From Chloromonas sp. AAM2 (lineage: Eukaryota; Chlorophyta; Chlorophyceae; Chlamydomonadales; Chlamydomonadaceae), in assembly GCA_004335635.1 (NCBI GenBank), contig QAXH01006605.1, positions 1-25,234 of the forward strand: a DNA stretch of 25,234 nt, given 5' to 3'. The number at the start of each line of letters is the position of its first letter. Position 1 is the stretch's first letter. Of the stretch, positions 22,201 to 24,968 are shown one piece after another. Position numbers and translations under genes: made by a program. The notes under the pieces were generated by a model. The model was not told the DNA's origin. It saw only the letters and a program-made list of their open reading frames with translations, and searched no databases.

Positions 22201-24968
22201 GTGTGTGGCAAGCCCGTGACCACCAACACCGGCAAGTGCCTGCGCCCGCCCGACAACAGCCGAGTCATCCTCTACCTCAAGGACATCAACCTGCCCAGGT
22301 GGATTACGACTGAAGTCGTGAAATGTGTTTGTTGAGGTCAACAGGCAAAGCCTGTGCACCTTGTTGTTTCGTCCCTCAAATTGCCTGGCCAGCAGGTTGC
22401 CGAGCCATCTTTCCAGCAGGGGCACAATGCCTCGCAGGAAGAACAGCCACACATGCCACATGGGCGCCCAGAATCTTACCCCTGGTCCCTTGCCCACTGG
22501 TCATGTGTTGAACAGTAGTAGGTCAGGTGCTTCAAGTCCTGCATATGACATGGTGCAGCACAACGTGAAACACATGAACAGGTGTGGGAAAGGCAGGGCA
22601 ACGCTTGAGGCCCAATCATGGGTTTTGTGGTGCTGTGCTCACTGACGCATTACATATTCTCCTTGACAATTGGCGGGGTAGTTTGTGCTGTACTCCTGCC
22701 TGTCATGGCCTGTGCAAAACTCTACAACTCTGGCACATCATCCACACACTGATTGTAATGATAGTTGCAATCAACATCTGTGCAATAGGGATTTACAATT
22801 GCAGAGACAGCCGGAAACGGAGCTGCCATTTGTACACTTGACCTTGTATGCAGGCCTGACAAATACAACACGAGTCAGCTGATCTCCTTCCTGCAGCAGC
22901 TGCTCACACACGGAGGGTACTACGATGAAAATCTCGAGTTCATTCATGTCGAGAGAGTCCAGGTGTGGCCGGTGATGCCATGCAAGCAGTGTTTCATAAT
23001 CTGTCTGTCTTTCTGTCTGGTTGGTTCCAATGCGAGAACAACAACAATGCTTGAACCACACATGGTGGCACTATCCATTACCTGAGTGATTGAAGTTCGT
23101 GTACATCACACCATACAATTGAATTGTTGCAGCCACCAACCGTATCAACAGCTAAACTGGTGGGTGGACAGTACACACCACAGCAATACACGTGCAGCAC
23201 ACACTACCAGTTGCCCGTTGGACAGCCTATATGCACTATCTCCTTTGTCATTGGTGTGCCTCTTTGCTGTTCAGATCATTGGTTCCATGAGCCCTCCCTC
23301 CACAGTGGGCCGGCACCCGCTGTCCACACGCTTCACAGCACGCGTGCGCATTGCATGCATGGCCACGCCCGAGCGGGACAGCCTCCAGGCAATCTTCACG
23401 CAGATGATCACAAAGGTAAGCAGGTGTGAGACAGCAGATGATGCGAGGCTAAGGCAAAAGCTGGGGGCACTGGTGCATTCATTGCAGGCAAGCGCAAGCG
23501 GTGAATCAGCCCCAGGGGTGTGGAGAGTACACAGCATAGTGTTTTGTTCACAATACACCTCCGCTGACAAGCGCTGGTGTGCATGACCGCTGGATGGCCC
23601 AGACACCTCCGCTGGCAAGCGCTGGTGTGAACGTTCGTGGTGTGCATGACCGCTGGATGGCCCAGACGCCTCAATCAGAGACAGACTGCATAGCTCTGCG
23701 TCTGGCCCTTGAGTTTGTGATCAATCTGAGGCAGGCCGCTCAGCTGACCCTCTAGGTGCATGTTGCGCTGTGCAGATCCTTCCAGCCACGGGCGGCATCA
23801 GTGCAGCCAAGCTGGCCCAGGGCATGCTGGACCTCTACACGCAAGTGAGTCACAGGATAACTCAATCAAGAACATACCAATACAAGTTTCAGCAAATTTT
23901 TCAGTGTGAGATATACTTGTTTCTCTTCAGGAATCACACAAACGGTCACGTGGGGCACGTGTTCACGTGGTGACAGCAACAGCCATACAAGCAGGATCGC
24001 AGGACAGGACACATGGGCATGATATCATGGTCGGCAAGCTGTTGTTGTCTATAGCCTCAGCAGAAATCACAGCAAGTTCTATGACGCTGGGCCACTGGTA
24101 CGCATCTGCTGCTCCGTTTTCGTGAAGCGAGCGGTGTGTGTTCCTGTGAGTTGTGCTCAGGTCCATGACAGCTTCACAGTCAATGACCAGCCGCACTACC
24201 AGTTTAACCCCAGGGACATCACGGATTGGATCAAGGGACTGCAGAGGTGGGGCACTAAGAGCAGGCTGGCATTCAACTAGCCAAGGGTGCACGGCTGGTT
24301 AGCACGGCTGGTTGGCTGGTTAGCAACTAGACTAGGCTGGTGTGGACTTTGCTTGGCTTACTCTTTCACGATTGCTCTCGCACTCCAGCATAGCCTGTTG
24401 TCTTACATGTTGTGGTTTCCTGTGCTCAGCATGCATGTCCAAGGATGATGTGTGGCCACCTTCTGCCCACTCCCTTGACGGTCACAGGTACTCGTATGAT
24501 GGCGGCATGACCCTGCCTGAGGCCTTTGGCTATGAGGCATGCCGCATCTTCCGCGACCGGCTGGAAACTGAAGCTGTGGAGAACTTCAACAGCATGCTGG
24601 CAGCGGTCATGAATGCACATCTCGGCTTCAAGTGAGTCGCGGGTCGTTTCTAGAATGGATGGCTTCTTAATCCTGTGCTGTCATGGGCCTAGGCACATCT
24701 GCCAATCAGGAACATTCCTGCAGTCCTTGGGTTGATAAGTGACCGGGTAAAATGGATGAGCGCTGCTGTTGTACCAGTAATCACGTGCTACGCACATGCA
24801 CATGCACATCCTTGCAATCTTTCGGTGTGTGAAAGTGTGTGTCTGTTCCCATGCAGGGGCGTGCTGGGTGGGTGGGTGGCGAGCACACTCGGGGCTACGG
24901 CCGAGGACAGGCTCAGTGGCGACCCCACGCGCCTGTGCATGGTCAAGTGGAGCATGGAGGACTTTCAG
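468..24968 (+). CDS. DHC1b: Cytoplasmic dynein 2 heavy chain (IFT retrograde motor), partial multi-exon gene
   Basis: Forty-nine exons joined by GT-AG introns give about 2,196 codons without a stop. The product is the AAA+ motor subunit of dynein 2, which carries IFT trains from ciliary tip to base. Order along the joined protein (window-local residues): tail about 1-720, linker about 720-1175 with [10 protein letters not shown] and [14 protein letters not shown]1 from about 1260 with Walker A GPAGTGKT (1307-1314) and Walker B CFDEFNR, AAA2 with GPSGSGKST and [12 protein letters not shown]3 with GPEGCGKN and YLKDINLP. The [13 protein letters not shown] and GPEGCGK forms are those of dynein 2; dynein 1 has a different AAA3 P-loop and axonemal chains have [10 protein letters not shown]. 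Family chains are about 4,300 residues, so roughly half is present: an estimated 350-400 N-terminal residues and everything after AAA3 lie outside. Exon joins were made by eye from frame continuity and family alignment. Confidence 0.97.
565..650 (+). repeat. Dispersed repeat family A, copy A1, fused to the exon 1 donor
   Basis: A (GAGT/GAGC)n tract begins at the splice donor itself and runs into catctgtaccgagttacagg...gaacagg..atggctcaagc. The core matches copies in introns 3, 14 and 40, and an inverted copy in intron 26. Confidence 0.6.
706..778 (+). CDS. DHC1b: DHC1b exon 2 (tail)
   Basis: One base completes Arg, then 24 codons ([19 protein letters not shown] and following), ending phase 0 at CAG|gtaagc. 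The acceptor is gcctgcag. The motif of a charged helix after an RP pair fits the dynein 2 tail. Confidence 0.88.
899..1098. repeat. Diverged tandem duplication in intron 2
   Basis: A segment starting agctggccacaccaaggg at 899 reappears as aactggcaacaccaagga from about 1027, an offset of about 128. Both continue through tgcactg and a tgtgtgtga block to about 977 and 1098. The copies are clearly related but diverged. Confidence 0.6.
1225..1377 (+). CDS. DHC1b: DHC1b exon 3 (tail)
   Basis: Fifty-one codons, phase 0 at both ends (tgcag|ATT, AAG|gtatgt). It starts [16 protein letters not shown], an amphipathic coiled segment. A Gly/Ala/Thr-rich stretch follows (about ten residues), probably a lineage-specific loop, and then [12 protein letters not shown]. 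Confidence 0.9.
1378..1470 (+). repeat. G/T-rich simple repeat starting at the exon 3 donor
   Basis: Irregular (TG)n and TGTGCG words start within the donor gtatgtgtgc and continue about 90 bp. Confidence 0.8.
1488..1575 (+). repeat. Dispersed repeat family A, copy A2 (intron 3)
   Basis: It contains tacatctgtatcattcca, aagtgaatcaggcaatggcg and ccatgacttga followed by caagaaat. It shares both ends with copy A4 in intron 40. An A/T-rich (AAT)-like tract follows at 1590-1705. Confidence 0.65.
1719..1865 (+). CDS. DHC1b: DHC1b exon 4 (tail)
   Basis: Forty-nine codons, phase 0, acceptor aaaacgcag, donor CAG|gtgagg. It includes [15 protein letters not shown] and ends [13 protein letters not shown]; the F-x-x-W ending is shared with the dynein 2 tail. 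Confidence 0.92.
2240..2365 (+). CDS. DHC1b: DHC1b exon 5 (tail)
   Basis: Forty-two codons, phase 0, acceptor tctgttcag, donor GAG|gtgagt. The ending [12 protein letters not shown] followed by VRQLQSLGF in exon 6 matches a strongly conserved dynein 2 tail segment (SDRL-V-LLREVRQL-LGF in the family). Confidence 0.95.
2730..2918 (+). CDS. DHC1b: DHC1b exon 6 (tail)
   Basis: Sixty-three codons, phase 0. It contains [28 protein letters not shown] and [18 protein letters not shown]. The F-Y-N-I and Q-PM-L positions match the family. Donor AAG|gtatgg. Confidence 0.96.
3061..3260. repeat. Simple repeat and short direct repeats in intron 6
   Basis: A CT tract passes into a run of alternating CG at 3061-3079. 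The words tcctttttcttgaagc plus nearby positions occur at about 3082 and 3232, offset 150. Confidence 0.6.
3352..3470 (+). CDS. DHC1b: DHC1b exon 7 (tail)
   Basis: It begins [15 protein letters not shown] and ends [11 protein letters not shown] with Arg split AG|G (phase 2). The ITW-N---LEGYV--L---A-RL sequence matches the dynein 2 tail. Acceptor ctgtacattag. Confidence 0.96.
3849..4008 (+). CDS. DHC1b: DHC1b exon 8 (tail)
   Basis: One base plus 53 codons. It reads [17 protein letters not shown] then DLVRYKDRW, and ends phase 0 at CAG|gtgggt. A second AG three codons in (gcaggcag) would break the frame, so the first AG is used. Confidence 0.95.
4009..4069 (+). repeat. Dispersed repeat family B, copy B1 (intron 8)
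   Basis: A (GTT)n tract starts at the donor and is followed at 4038-4069 by acatggccttcagtcc, then ggggaggactgctcag. The words cagtcc and ggactg can pair as a 6-bp stem over a 5-nt loop. Related cores lie in introns 13, 34 and 41, all on the same strand. Confidence 0.75.
4257..4349 (+). repeat. Diverged duplication of the exon 9 acceptor
   Basis: The words cctgtctcccaggttttg (4257) and cctgtctcttaggtttgg (4323) are 66 bp apart. Both contain a usable AG|GTTT. Use of the upstream AG (4267-4268) would meet an in-frame TAG after six codons, so the downstream one is real. Confidence 0.5.
4335..4433 (+). CDS. DHC1b: DHC1b exon 9 (tail)
   Basis: Thirty-three codons, phase 0: [18 protein letters not shown] and then [24 protein letters not shown] is a highly conserved dynein 2 block. 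Confidence 0.97.
5004..5113 (+). CDS. DHC1b: DHC1b exon 10 (tail)
   Basis: It begins [20 protein letters not shown] and ends FLGLPLR with Arg split AG|G. The L-(Y/F)-PP-EE-R---Y pattern is the family motif. Acceptor acttcag, donor CAG|gtgaga. Confidence 0.96.
5134..5339. repeat. 97-bp tandem duplication in intron 10
   Basis: The unit starting gccagtgctgtgggagag begins at 5134 and 5231. A third partial copy of about 12 bp begins at 5328. The offset is 97 both times and the copies differ at only a handful of positions. Confidence 0.92.
5537..5678 (+). CDS. DHC1b: DHC1b exon 11 (tail)
   Basis: One base plus 47 codons: [19 protein letters not shown], then [13 protein letters not shown] and LADELKKYQ. 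It follows the family (FKGV--------F--I-D-N--G). Phase 0 end at CAG|gtgggg. Confidence 0.96.
5983..6120 (+). CDS. DHC1b: DHC1b exon 12 (tail)
   Basis: Forty-six codons, phase 0: [18 protein letters not shown], then [19 protein letters not shown]. The W-(I/V)V-G-VD and DWE-NFK-LK---K--ERLP words are conserved in dynein 2. Confidence 0.97.
6301..6399 (+). CDS. DHC1b: DHC1b exon 13 (tail)
   Basis: Thirty-three codons, phase 0: [20 protein letters not shown] and [12 protein letters not shown]. The CNPVKT-like segment is conserved as LPVKTAVD. Donor AAG|gtgcgt runs into a long GTT/GGT repeat. Confidence 0.95.
6400..6551 (+). repeat. Dispersed repeat family B, copy B2 (intron 13)
   Basis: About 128 bp of GTT, GGT and GGC repeats starting at the donor is followed at 6528-6551 by acatggccttcagtccggga. 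It is the longest simple repeat in the window and explains the poly-His, poly-Pro and poly-Gln shadow frames on the opposite strand. Confidence 0.8.
6742..6885 (+). CDS. DHC1b: DHC1b exon 14 (tail)
   Basis: Forty-eight codons, phase 0: [18 protein letters not shown], then [23 protein letters not shown] matches the dynein 2 tail before the linker. Donor CAG|gtacgt. Confidence 0.95.
6905..6975 (+). repeat. Dispersed repeat family A, copy A3 (intron 14)
   Basis: The core aacatctatatcgtcc then acacgtggaacagaagtggg matches copies A2 and A4 over about 45 bp. It lies 20 bp after the donor. Confidence 0.6.
7176..7384 (+). CDS. DHC1b: DHC1b exon 15 (tail)
   Basis: Sixty-nine codons plus two bases (Arg split AG|G): [20 protein letters not shown], then [18 protein letters not shown]. 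The DKNRLLR-VAGGG and KW--FE-----H---I-EQ pattern is shared with the family. Confidence 0.96.
7596..7743 (+). CDS. DHC1b: DHC1b exon 16 (end of tail)
   Basis: One base plus 49 codons: [18 protein letters not shown], then [16 protein letters not shown]. The F--RW--LKP sequence matches dynein 2. Donor AAG|gtgtgt. Confidence 0.96.
8175..8333 (+). CDS. DHC1b: DHC1b exon 17 (linker start)
   Basis: Fifty-three codons, phase 0: [17 protein letters not shown], then [20 protein letters not shown]. The W--Y-EF-----EMAN-DW block is conserved. The donor CAG|gtgagaa is repeated exactly 60 bp downstream. Confidence 0.96.
8322..8400 (+). repeat. Tandem duplication of the exon 17 donor
   Basis: The 19-mer atgagggaccaggtgagaa is identical at 8322-8340 and 8382-8400. 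Similarity continues weakly into aata-agaca words. Reading past the first donor gives a TAA at 8352-8354, so the second donor would be non-productive. Confidence 0.85.
8661..8834 (+). CDS. DHC1b: DHC1b exon 18 (linker)
   Basis: Fifty-eight codons, phase 0: [15 protein letters not shown], then [17 protein letters not shown] and ENHWLQ. The HW--LF--LG signature of DHC_N2 spans the junction with exon 19. Confidence 0.97.
8955..9006. repeat. 18-bp tandem repeat, about 3 copies (intron 18)
   Basis: The unit ggttgtcatctcttacaa starts at 8955, 8973 and 8991; the third copy is cut after about 15 bp. Confidence 0.9.
9178..9273 (+). CDS. DHC1b: DHC1b exon 19 (linker)
   Basis: Thirty-two codons, phase 0: [20 protein letters not shown], then [10 protein letters not shown]. 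The donor GTG|gtgcgt is one of the few not preceded by AG. I placed it by family alignment into VKHADAIK of exon 20. Confidence 0.9.
9710..9853 (+). CDS. DHC1b: DHC1b exon 20 (linker)
   Basis: Forty-eight codons, phase 0: [20 protein letters not shown], then [17 protein letters not shown]. The AQGE--IR-AL-EL-LWG motif is diagnostic for dynein 2. Confidence 0.97.
10181..10309 (+). CDS. DHC1b: DHC1b exon 21 (linker)
   Basis: Forty-three codons, phase 0. It opens with a GGRGGRR run unlike the animal protein (probably a loop), then [19 protein letters not shown] and [10 protein letters not shown]. The W-D--N-VGD---L--SL--S-YY--F-D pattern is conserved. Confidence 0.95.
10692..10868 (+). CDS. DHC1b: DHC1b exon 22 (linker, YLEPIF)
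   Basis: Fifty-nine codons, phase 0. It carries the linker hallmark [17 protein letters not shown], followed by [13 protein letters not shown]. Acceptor cacgcag, donor GAG|gtgcgc. Confidence 0.98.
11315..11448 (+). CDS. DHC1b: DHC1b exon 23 (linker)
   Basis: Forty-four codons plus two bases: [20 protein letters not shown], then [29 protein letters not shown] is the universal dynein sequence. A TG-rich repeat begins at its donor. Confidence 0.97.
11449..11600 (+). repeat. G/T-rich simple repeat starting at the exon 23 donor
   Basis: (GTGGGT)n and TGTGCG words run from the donor to about 11570. A direct repeat of cgcttttccacgct (11621 and 11681) lies further into the intron. Confidence 0.8.
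11982..12215 (+). CDS. DHC1b: DHC1b exon 24 (linker)
   Basis: Second-largest exon (234 nt). It contains [19 protein letters not shown], then [25 protein letters not shown] and WLSDLAK. Lys is split AA|G across the intron because the donor is gtgagt at 12216. Nearly every position follows the dynein 2 linker C-terminal half. Confidence 0.98.
12475..12597 (+). CDS. DHC1b: DHC1b exon 25 (linker end)
   Basis: One base, 40 codons, two bases: [10 protein letters not shown], then [29 protein letters not shown] is a conserved dynein word. Phase 2 donor AG|gtgagg. Confidence 0.96.
12740..12837 (+). CDS. DHC1b: DHC1b exon 26
   Basis: Completes Ser, then [18 protein letters not shown] and [14 protein letters not shown], and leaves one base (phase 1) that forms Gly with exon 27. 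The sequence is Ala/Gln-rich and weakly conserved, but the frame fits on both sides. Confidence 0.88.
12966..12990 (+). repeat. (CTG)8 microsatellite, intron 26
   Basis: Eight uninterrupted CTG units. Confidence 0.95.
13003..13100 (-). repeat. Dispersed repeat family A, inverted copy A5, fused to the exon 27 acceptor
   Basis: The reverse complement of 13003-13070 reads cacctgtgtcgtgtgaca, then agtcgaacagaagatggttc, matching the family A core. On the + strand it runs into (CACT)n, which ends in the acceptor cactcacag. This mirrors copy A1, whose (GAGT)n forms a donor. Confidence 0.6.
13101..13246 (+). CDS. DHC1b: DHC1b exon 27 (before AAA1)
   Basis: Two bases plus 48 codons: [20 protein letters not shown], then [13 protein letters not shown]. 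The LK-LILDIIH--DV and W-KQLR-Y pattern is the region just ahead of AAA1. Confidence 0.97.
13247..13303 (+). repeat. (TG)n repeat starting at the exon 27 donor
   Basis: The donor gtgtgtgcg continues as about 55 bp of TG with occasional CG. Confidence 0.9.
13769..13888 (+). CDS. DHC1b: DHC1b exon 28 (AAA1 N-loop)
   Basis: Forty codons, phase 0: [20 protein letters not shown] followed by DKCYLTLTQ. The E-(Y/F)-YEYQGN---LV-TPLTD-CY sequence starts AAA1 in all dyneins. Confidence 0.98.
14172..14267 (+). CDS. DHC1b: DHC1b exon 29 (AAA1 Walker A)
   Basis: Thirty-two codons, phase 0. The Walker A GPAGTGKT is at 14205-14228 in the context [24 protein letters not shown] before the P-loop is the dynein 2 form. 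This is the main ATPase site of the motor. Confidence 0.99.
14374..14545. repeat. Diverged tandem duplication in intron 29
   Basis: A block of about 60 bp with gtgctgcctgccc and accagcccttcactc (14376) returns as gtgctgcttgccc and accagcccttcgctc (14488), offset 112. Confidence 0.75.
14770..14928 (+). CDS. DHC1b: DHC1b exon 30 (AAA1 Walker B)
   Basis: Fifty-three codons, phase 0: [19 protein letters not shown], then [12 protein letters not shown] with the Walker B Asp-Glu at 14863-14868, then [28 protein letters not shown] is the dynein 2 version (dynein 1 has QAMGR). Confidence 0.99.
15190..15346 (+). repeat. Decayed copies of the exon 31 5' boundary in intron 30
   Basis: Bases 15241-15270 match exon 31 bases 15521-15550 at 27 of 30 positions (gagggcgctgcctc and atgctc-tcatg). 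The preceding pyrimidine tract is related too, but the acceptor ccccagg is changed to cccatgg. A second partial copy of the upstream intron sequence (ctcgcacggctttcattc) is at 15304. Confidence 0.75.
15512..15663 (+). CDS. DHC1b: DHC1b exon 31 (AAA1 sensor I)
   Basis: Fifty codons plus two bases: [19 protein letters not shown], then [18 protein letters not shown] and [31 protein letters not shown] carries the sensor I Asn and is almost invariant. Confidence 0.99.
15664..15750 (+). repeat. G/T-rich simple repeat starting at the exon 31 donor
   Basis: The donor gtgtgcgcg continues as about 85 bp of (GTGGGT)n and TGTGCGTATG units. Confidence 0.85.
15965..16172 (+). CDS. DHC1b: DHC1b exon 32 (AAA1)
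   Basis: One base plus 69 codons: [20 protein letters not shown], then [18 protein letters not shown] and LRALKTSL. The [12 protein letters not shown] motif is common to all dyneins. Its last 42 bases are duplicated in the next intron. Confidence 0.99.
16235..16294 (+). repeat. Ghost duplicate of the exon 32 3' end in intron 32
   Basis: It matches 16131-16190 without gaps at about 50 of 60 positions, offset 104, and covers the last 42 exon bases and the first 18 intron bases. The frame still reads [14 protein letters not shown]. The donor GT is changed to AT (16277-16278), so the copy cannot be spliced there. Confidence 0.88.
16480..16730. repeat. CCTGC-rich repeats in intron 32
   Basis: Three related pyrimidine-rich blocks start near 16480, 16602 and 16677, sharing ctctgctttgccttgctttcc-like words. 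They end in a perfect (CCTGC)n run at about 16690-16727. Confidence 0.7.
16797..17033 (+). CDS. DHC1b: DHC1b exon 33 (AAA1 small domain to AAA2)
   Basis: Largest exon (79 codons, phase 0): [20 protein letters not shown], then [13 protein letters not shown] and [12 protein letters not shown]. The E-(I/V)---A------PK-----D---F--L--D-FPG pattern links AAA1 to AAA2. Confidence 0.97.
17049..17106 (+). repeat. (ATC)n with a family B-like core, intron 33
   Basis: (TCA)8 at 17051-17074 is followed by ttacacggcttagcaggg and tcaaacccacaaga. The same order, with more A/T, is in intron 38. It encodes a poly-His shadow frame. Confidence 0.6.
17480..17656 (+). CDS. DHC1b: DHC1b exon 34 (AAA2 Walker A)
   Basis: Fifty-nine codons, phase 0. 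The Walker A GPSGSGKS is at 17540-17563, flanked by RIGVIIV and [10 protein letters not shown], then [19 protein letters not shown] before the exon end is conserved in dyneins. Confidence 0.99.
17775..17854 (+). repeat. Dispersed repeat family B, copy B3 (intron 34)
   Basis: A CTG/GTT repeat tract is followed at 17839-17854 by acatggccttcagtcc. Homology then stops, so this copy lacks the hairpin's second arm. Confidence 0.65.
17947..18077 (+). CDS. DHC1b: DHC1b exon 35 (AAA2 Walker B)
   Basis: Forty-three codons plus two bases: [20 protein letters not shown], then [12 protein letters not shown]. The Walker B is C-D-G-D without the catalytic Glu, as is normal for dynein AAA2, which is thought to hold ATP without hydrolysing it. 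Glu is split GA|G. Confidence 0.98.
18266..18384 (+). repeat. 65-bp tandem duplication of the exon 36 acceptor
   Basis: The block from tgtgtccattgttctgtcc through ggagttcag|gtggat-gagtccct-aacagc occurs at 18266 and 18331 with one indel and two substitutions. Both copies have the acceptor and the first 24 exon bases. The upstream acceptor (18295) leads to a frameshift and an in-frame TGA. Confidence 0.93.
18360..18508 (+). CDS. DHC1b: DHC1b exon 36 (AAA2)
   Basis: One base, 49 codons, one base: [20 protein letters not shown], then [20 protein letters not shown]. The start uses the downstream of two duplicated acceptors, because only that one keeps frame. [18 protein letters not shown] is near-universal in dyneins. 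Confidence 0.98.
18779..18865 (+). CDS. DHC1b: DHC1b exon 37 (AAA2)
   Basis: Two bases, 28 codons, one base. It completes Gly of [15 protein letters not shown] and continues [15 protein letters not shown]. Phase 1 at both ends. Confidence 0.95.
19140..19225 (+). CDS. DHC1b: DHC1b exon 38 (AAA2 small domain)
   Basis: Two bases plus 28 codons: [20 protein letters not shown] then AVETTK. W-----------L-WV-----VVET--VGT spans the junction to exon 39. Confidence 0.94.
19247..19311 (+). repeat. (AAT/ATC)n with a family B-like core, intron 38
   Basis: A repeat of ataatg and atcatc words precedes acaacatggcttgtcatggt, then ttaacccacga. The layout matches intron 33. Confidence 0.55.
19661..19800 (+). 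CDS. DHC1b: DHC1b exon 39 (AAA2 to AAA3 link)
   Basis: Forty-six codons plus two bases: [20 protein letters not shown], then [16 protein letters not shown] and [17 protein letters not shown] is conserved. Confidence 0.96.
20210..20318 (+). CDS. DHC1b: DHC1b exon 40 (AAA2 to AAA3 link)
   Basis: One base plus 36 codons: [20 protein letters not shown], then [13 protein letters not shown] Gly-rich, poorly conserved linker. Frame and splice sites (ctctcag, GAG|gtgcgt) support it; similarity to animals is weak. Confidence 0.88.
20339..20455 (+). repeat. Dispersed repeat family A, copy A4 (intron 40)
   Basis: Contains tacatctgtatcgtccat, aagtggaacagcagtggcgc and ccatgacttgacccaagaaat. It is the longest match to copy A2 and lies 20 bp after the donor. 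Confidence 0.7.
20477..20484. repeat. 5' target-site duplication of the hAT-like element
   Basis: gtctgtgg directly precedes the element's CAGGGGG end and is repeated exactly at 21225-21232. Confidence 0.9.
20485..21224. mobile_element. Non-autonomous hAT-like DNA transposon (MITE), 740 bp
   Basis: The ends are CAGGGGGTAGGCAC and its exact reverse complement GTGCCTACCCCCTG. Thirteen bases further in, at the same spacing on both sides, both ends share GACCCCTAAC, so the inverted repeat spans 37 bp. It is flanked by an exact 8-bp duplication; 8-bp duplications and CAGGG-type termini are characteristic of hAT elements. No transposase-like frame is present. Internal direct repeats include three copies of aatggcat-ctcaa-like words (20751, 20940, 21093), agttctttgttttca (20883, 21043) and a 19-bp triplet (20810-20866). 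Without the element and one target copy the host intron would be 294 nt, a normal size here. Confidence 0.9.
20810..20866. repeat. 19-bp tandem repeat inside the hAT-like element
   Basis: Three copies of gcaggggtgccccggac plus two bases, starting at 20810, 20829 and 20848. Confidence 0.9.
21225..21232. repeat. 3' target-site duplication of the hAT-like element
   Basis: gtctgtgg directly follows the element's CCCCCTG end and is identical to 20477-20484. Confidence 0.9.
21361..21441 (+). CDS. DHC1b: DHC1b exon 41 (AAA3 N-terminal part)
   Basis: Twenty-seven codons, phase 0: [20 protein letters not shown], then AREPFVL, leading directly into VGPEGCGK of exon 42. It follows the hAT-bearing intron. 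Confidence 0.96.
21466..21523 (+). repeat. Dispersed repeat family B, copy B4 (intron 41)
   Basis: (GTT)n, then acatggcctttggtccgggg and aggactgctcag at 21492-21523. It matches B1 at 30 of 32 positions. Confidence 0.78.
21657..21821. repeat. 33-bp minisatellite, 5 copies, ending 11 bp before exon 42
   Basis: The unit starts ccattgtgctcc and includes taatgccgcacactgcttgg. Copies start at 21657, 21690, 21723, 21756 and 21789 with a few substitutions each. The period is divisible by three, so long 11-residue-repeat frames open on both strands; none has other coding signs. Confidence 0.95.
21833..21964 (+). CDS. DHC1b: DHC1b exon 42 (AAA3 Walker A)
   Basis: Forty-four codons, phase 0. The P-loop GPEGCGKN is at 21836-21859, followed by [10 protein letters not shown] and [17 protein letters not shown]. 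The Ser/Thr after the Walker Lys is Asn here. CSAQT matches dynein 2. Confidence 0.98.
22201..22298 (+). CDS. DHC1b: DHC1b exon 43 (AAA3 Walker B)
   Basis: Thirty-two codons plus two bases: [20 protein letters not shown], then KDINLPR. Where dynein 1 has DEINLP, this reads KDINLP, as I recall for animal dynein 2. Arg is split AG|G. Confidence 0.98.
22854..22962 (+). CDS. DHC1b: DHC1b exon 44 (AAA3)
   Basis: One base plus 36 codons: [20 protein letters not shown], then [16 protein letters not shown]. The DK--TS-L--FLQQ-L---G-YDE-LE sequence is dynein 2-like. Confidence 0.98.
23275..23415 (+). CDS. DHC1b: DHC1b exon 45 (AAA3 sensor I, Arg region)
   Basis: Forty-seven codons, phase 0: [20 protein letters not shown], then [19 protein letters not shown]. 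The SM-P---GRH-L-TRF motif is conserved. Donor AAG|gtaagc. Confidence 0.98.
23555..23671. repeat. Imperfect tandem duplication in intron 45
   Basis: acacctccgctg-caagcgctggtgt and tgcatgaccgctggatggcccagac occur twice, at offset 48 at the start. The second copy has an insertion of about 15-18 bp (gaacgttcgtggtgt). Confidence 0.85.
23776..23844 (+). CDS. DHC1b: DHC1b exon 46 (AAA3)
   Basis: Smallest exon (23 codons, phase 0): [20 protein letters not shown] then YTQ. The donor is CAA|gtgagt, without the usual AG. The A--MV--YEQ-like ending fits the family. Confidence 0.93.
24161..24246 (+). CDS. DHC1b: DHC1b exon 47 (AAA3 small domain)
   Basis: Twenty-eight codons plus two bases: [20 protein letters not shown], then [23 protein letters not shown] is the conserved closing segment of a dynein AAA module. 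Confidence 0.97.
24287..24325. repeat. Short ggctggtt repeats in intron 47
   Basis: gcacggctggtt occurs twice, then ggctggttagcaa, in about 39 bp. Confidence 0.8.
24488..24631 (+). CDS. DHC1b: DHC1b exon 48 (AAA3 small domain)
   Basis: One base, 47 codons, two bases: [20 protein letters not shown], then [17 protein letters not shown]. The YEA-R-FRD-(I/L) motif is conserved. Lys is split AA|G. Confidence 0.96.
24857..24968 (+). CDS. DHC1b: DHC1b exon 49 (after AAA3), last exon seen
   Basis: One base plus 37 codons: [20 protein letters not shown], then [12 protein letters not shown]. Donor CAG|gtggga. The last 35 bases and the donor are repeated downstream at least three more times, so which donor or acceptor is used cannot be settled from this window. 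Confidence 0.85.
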
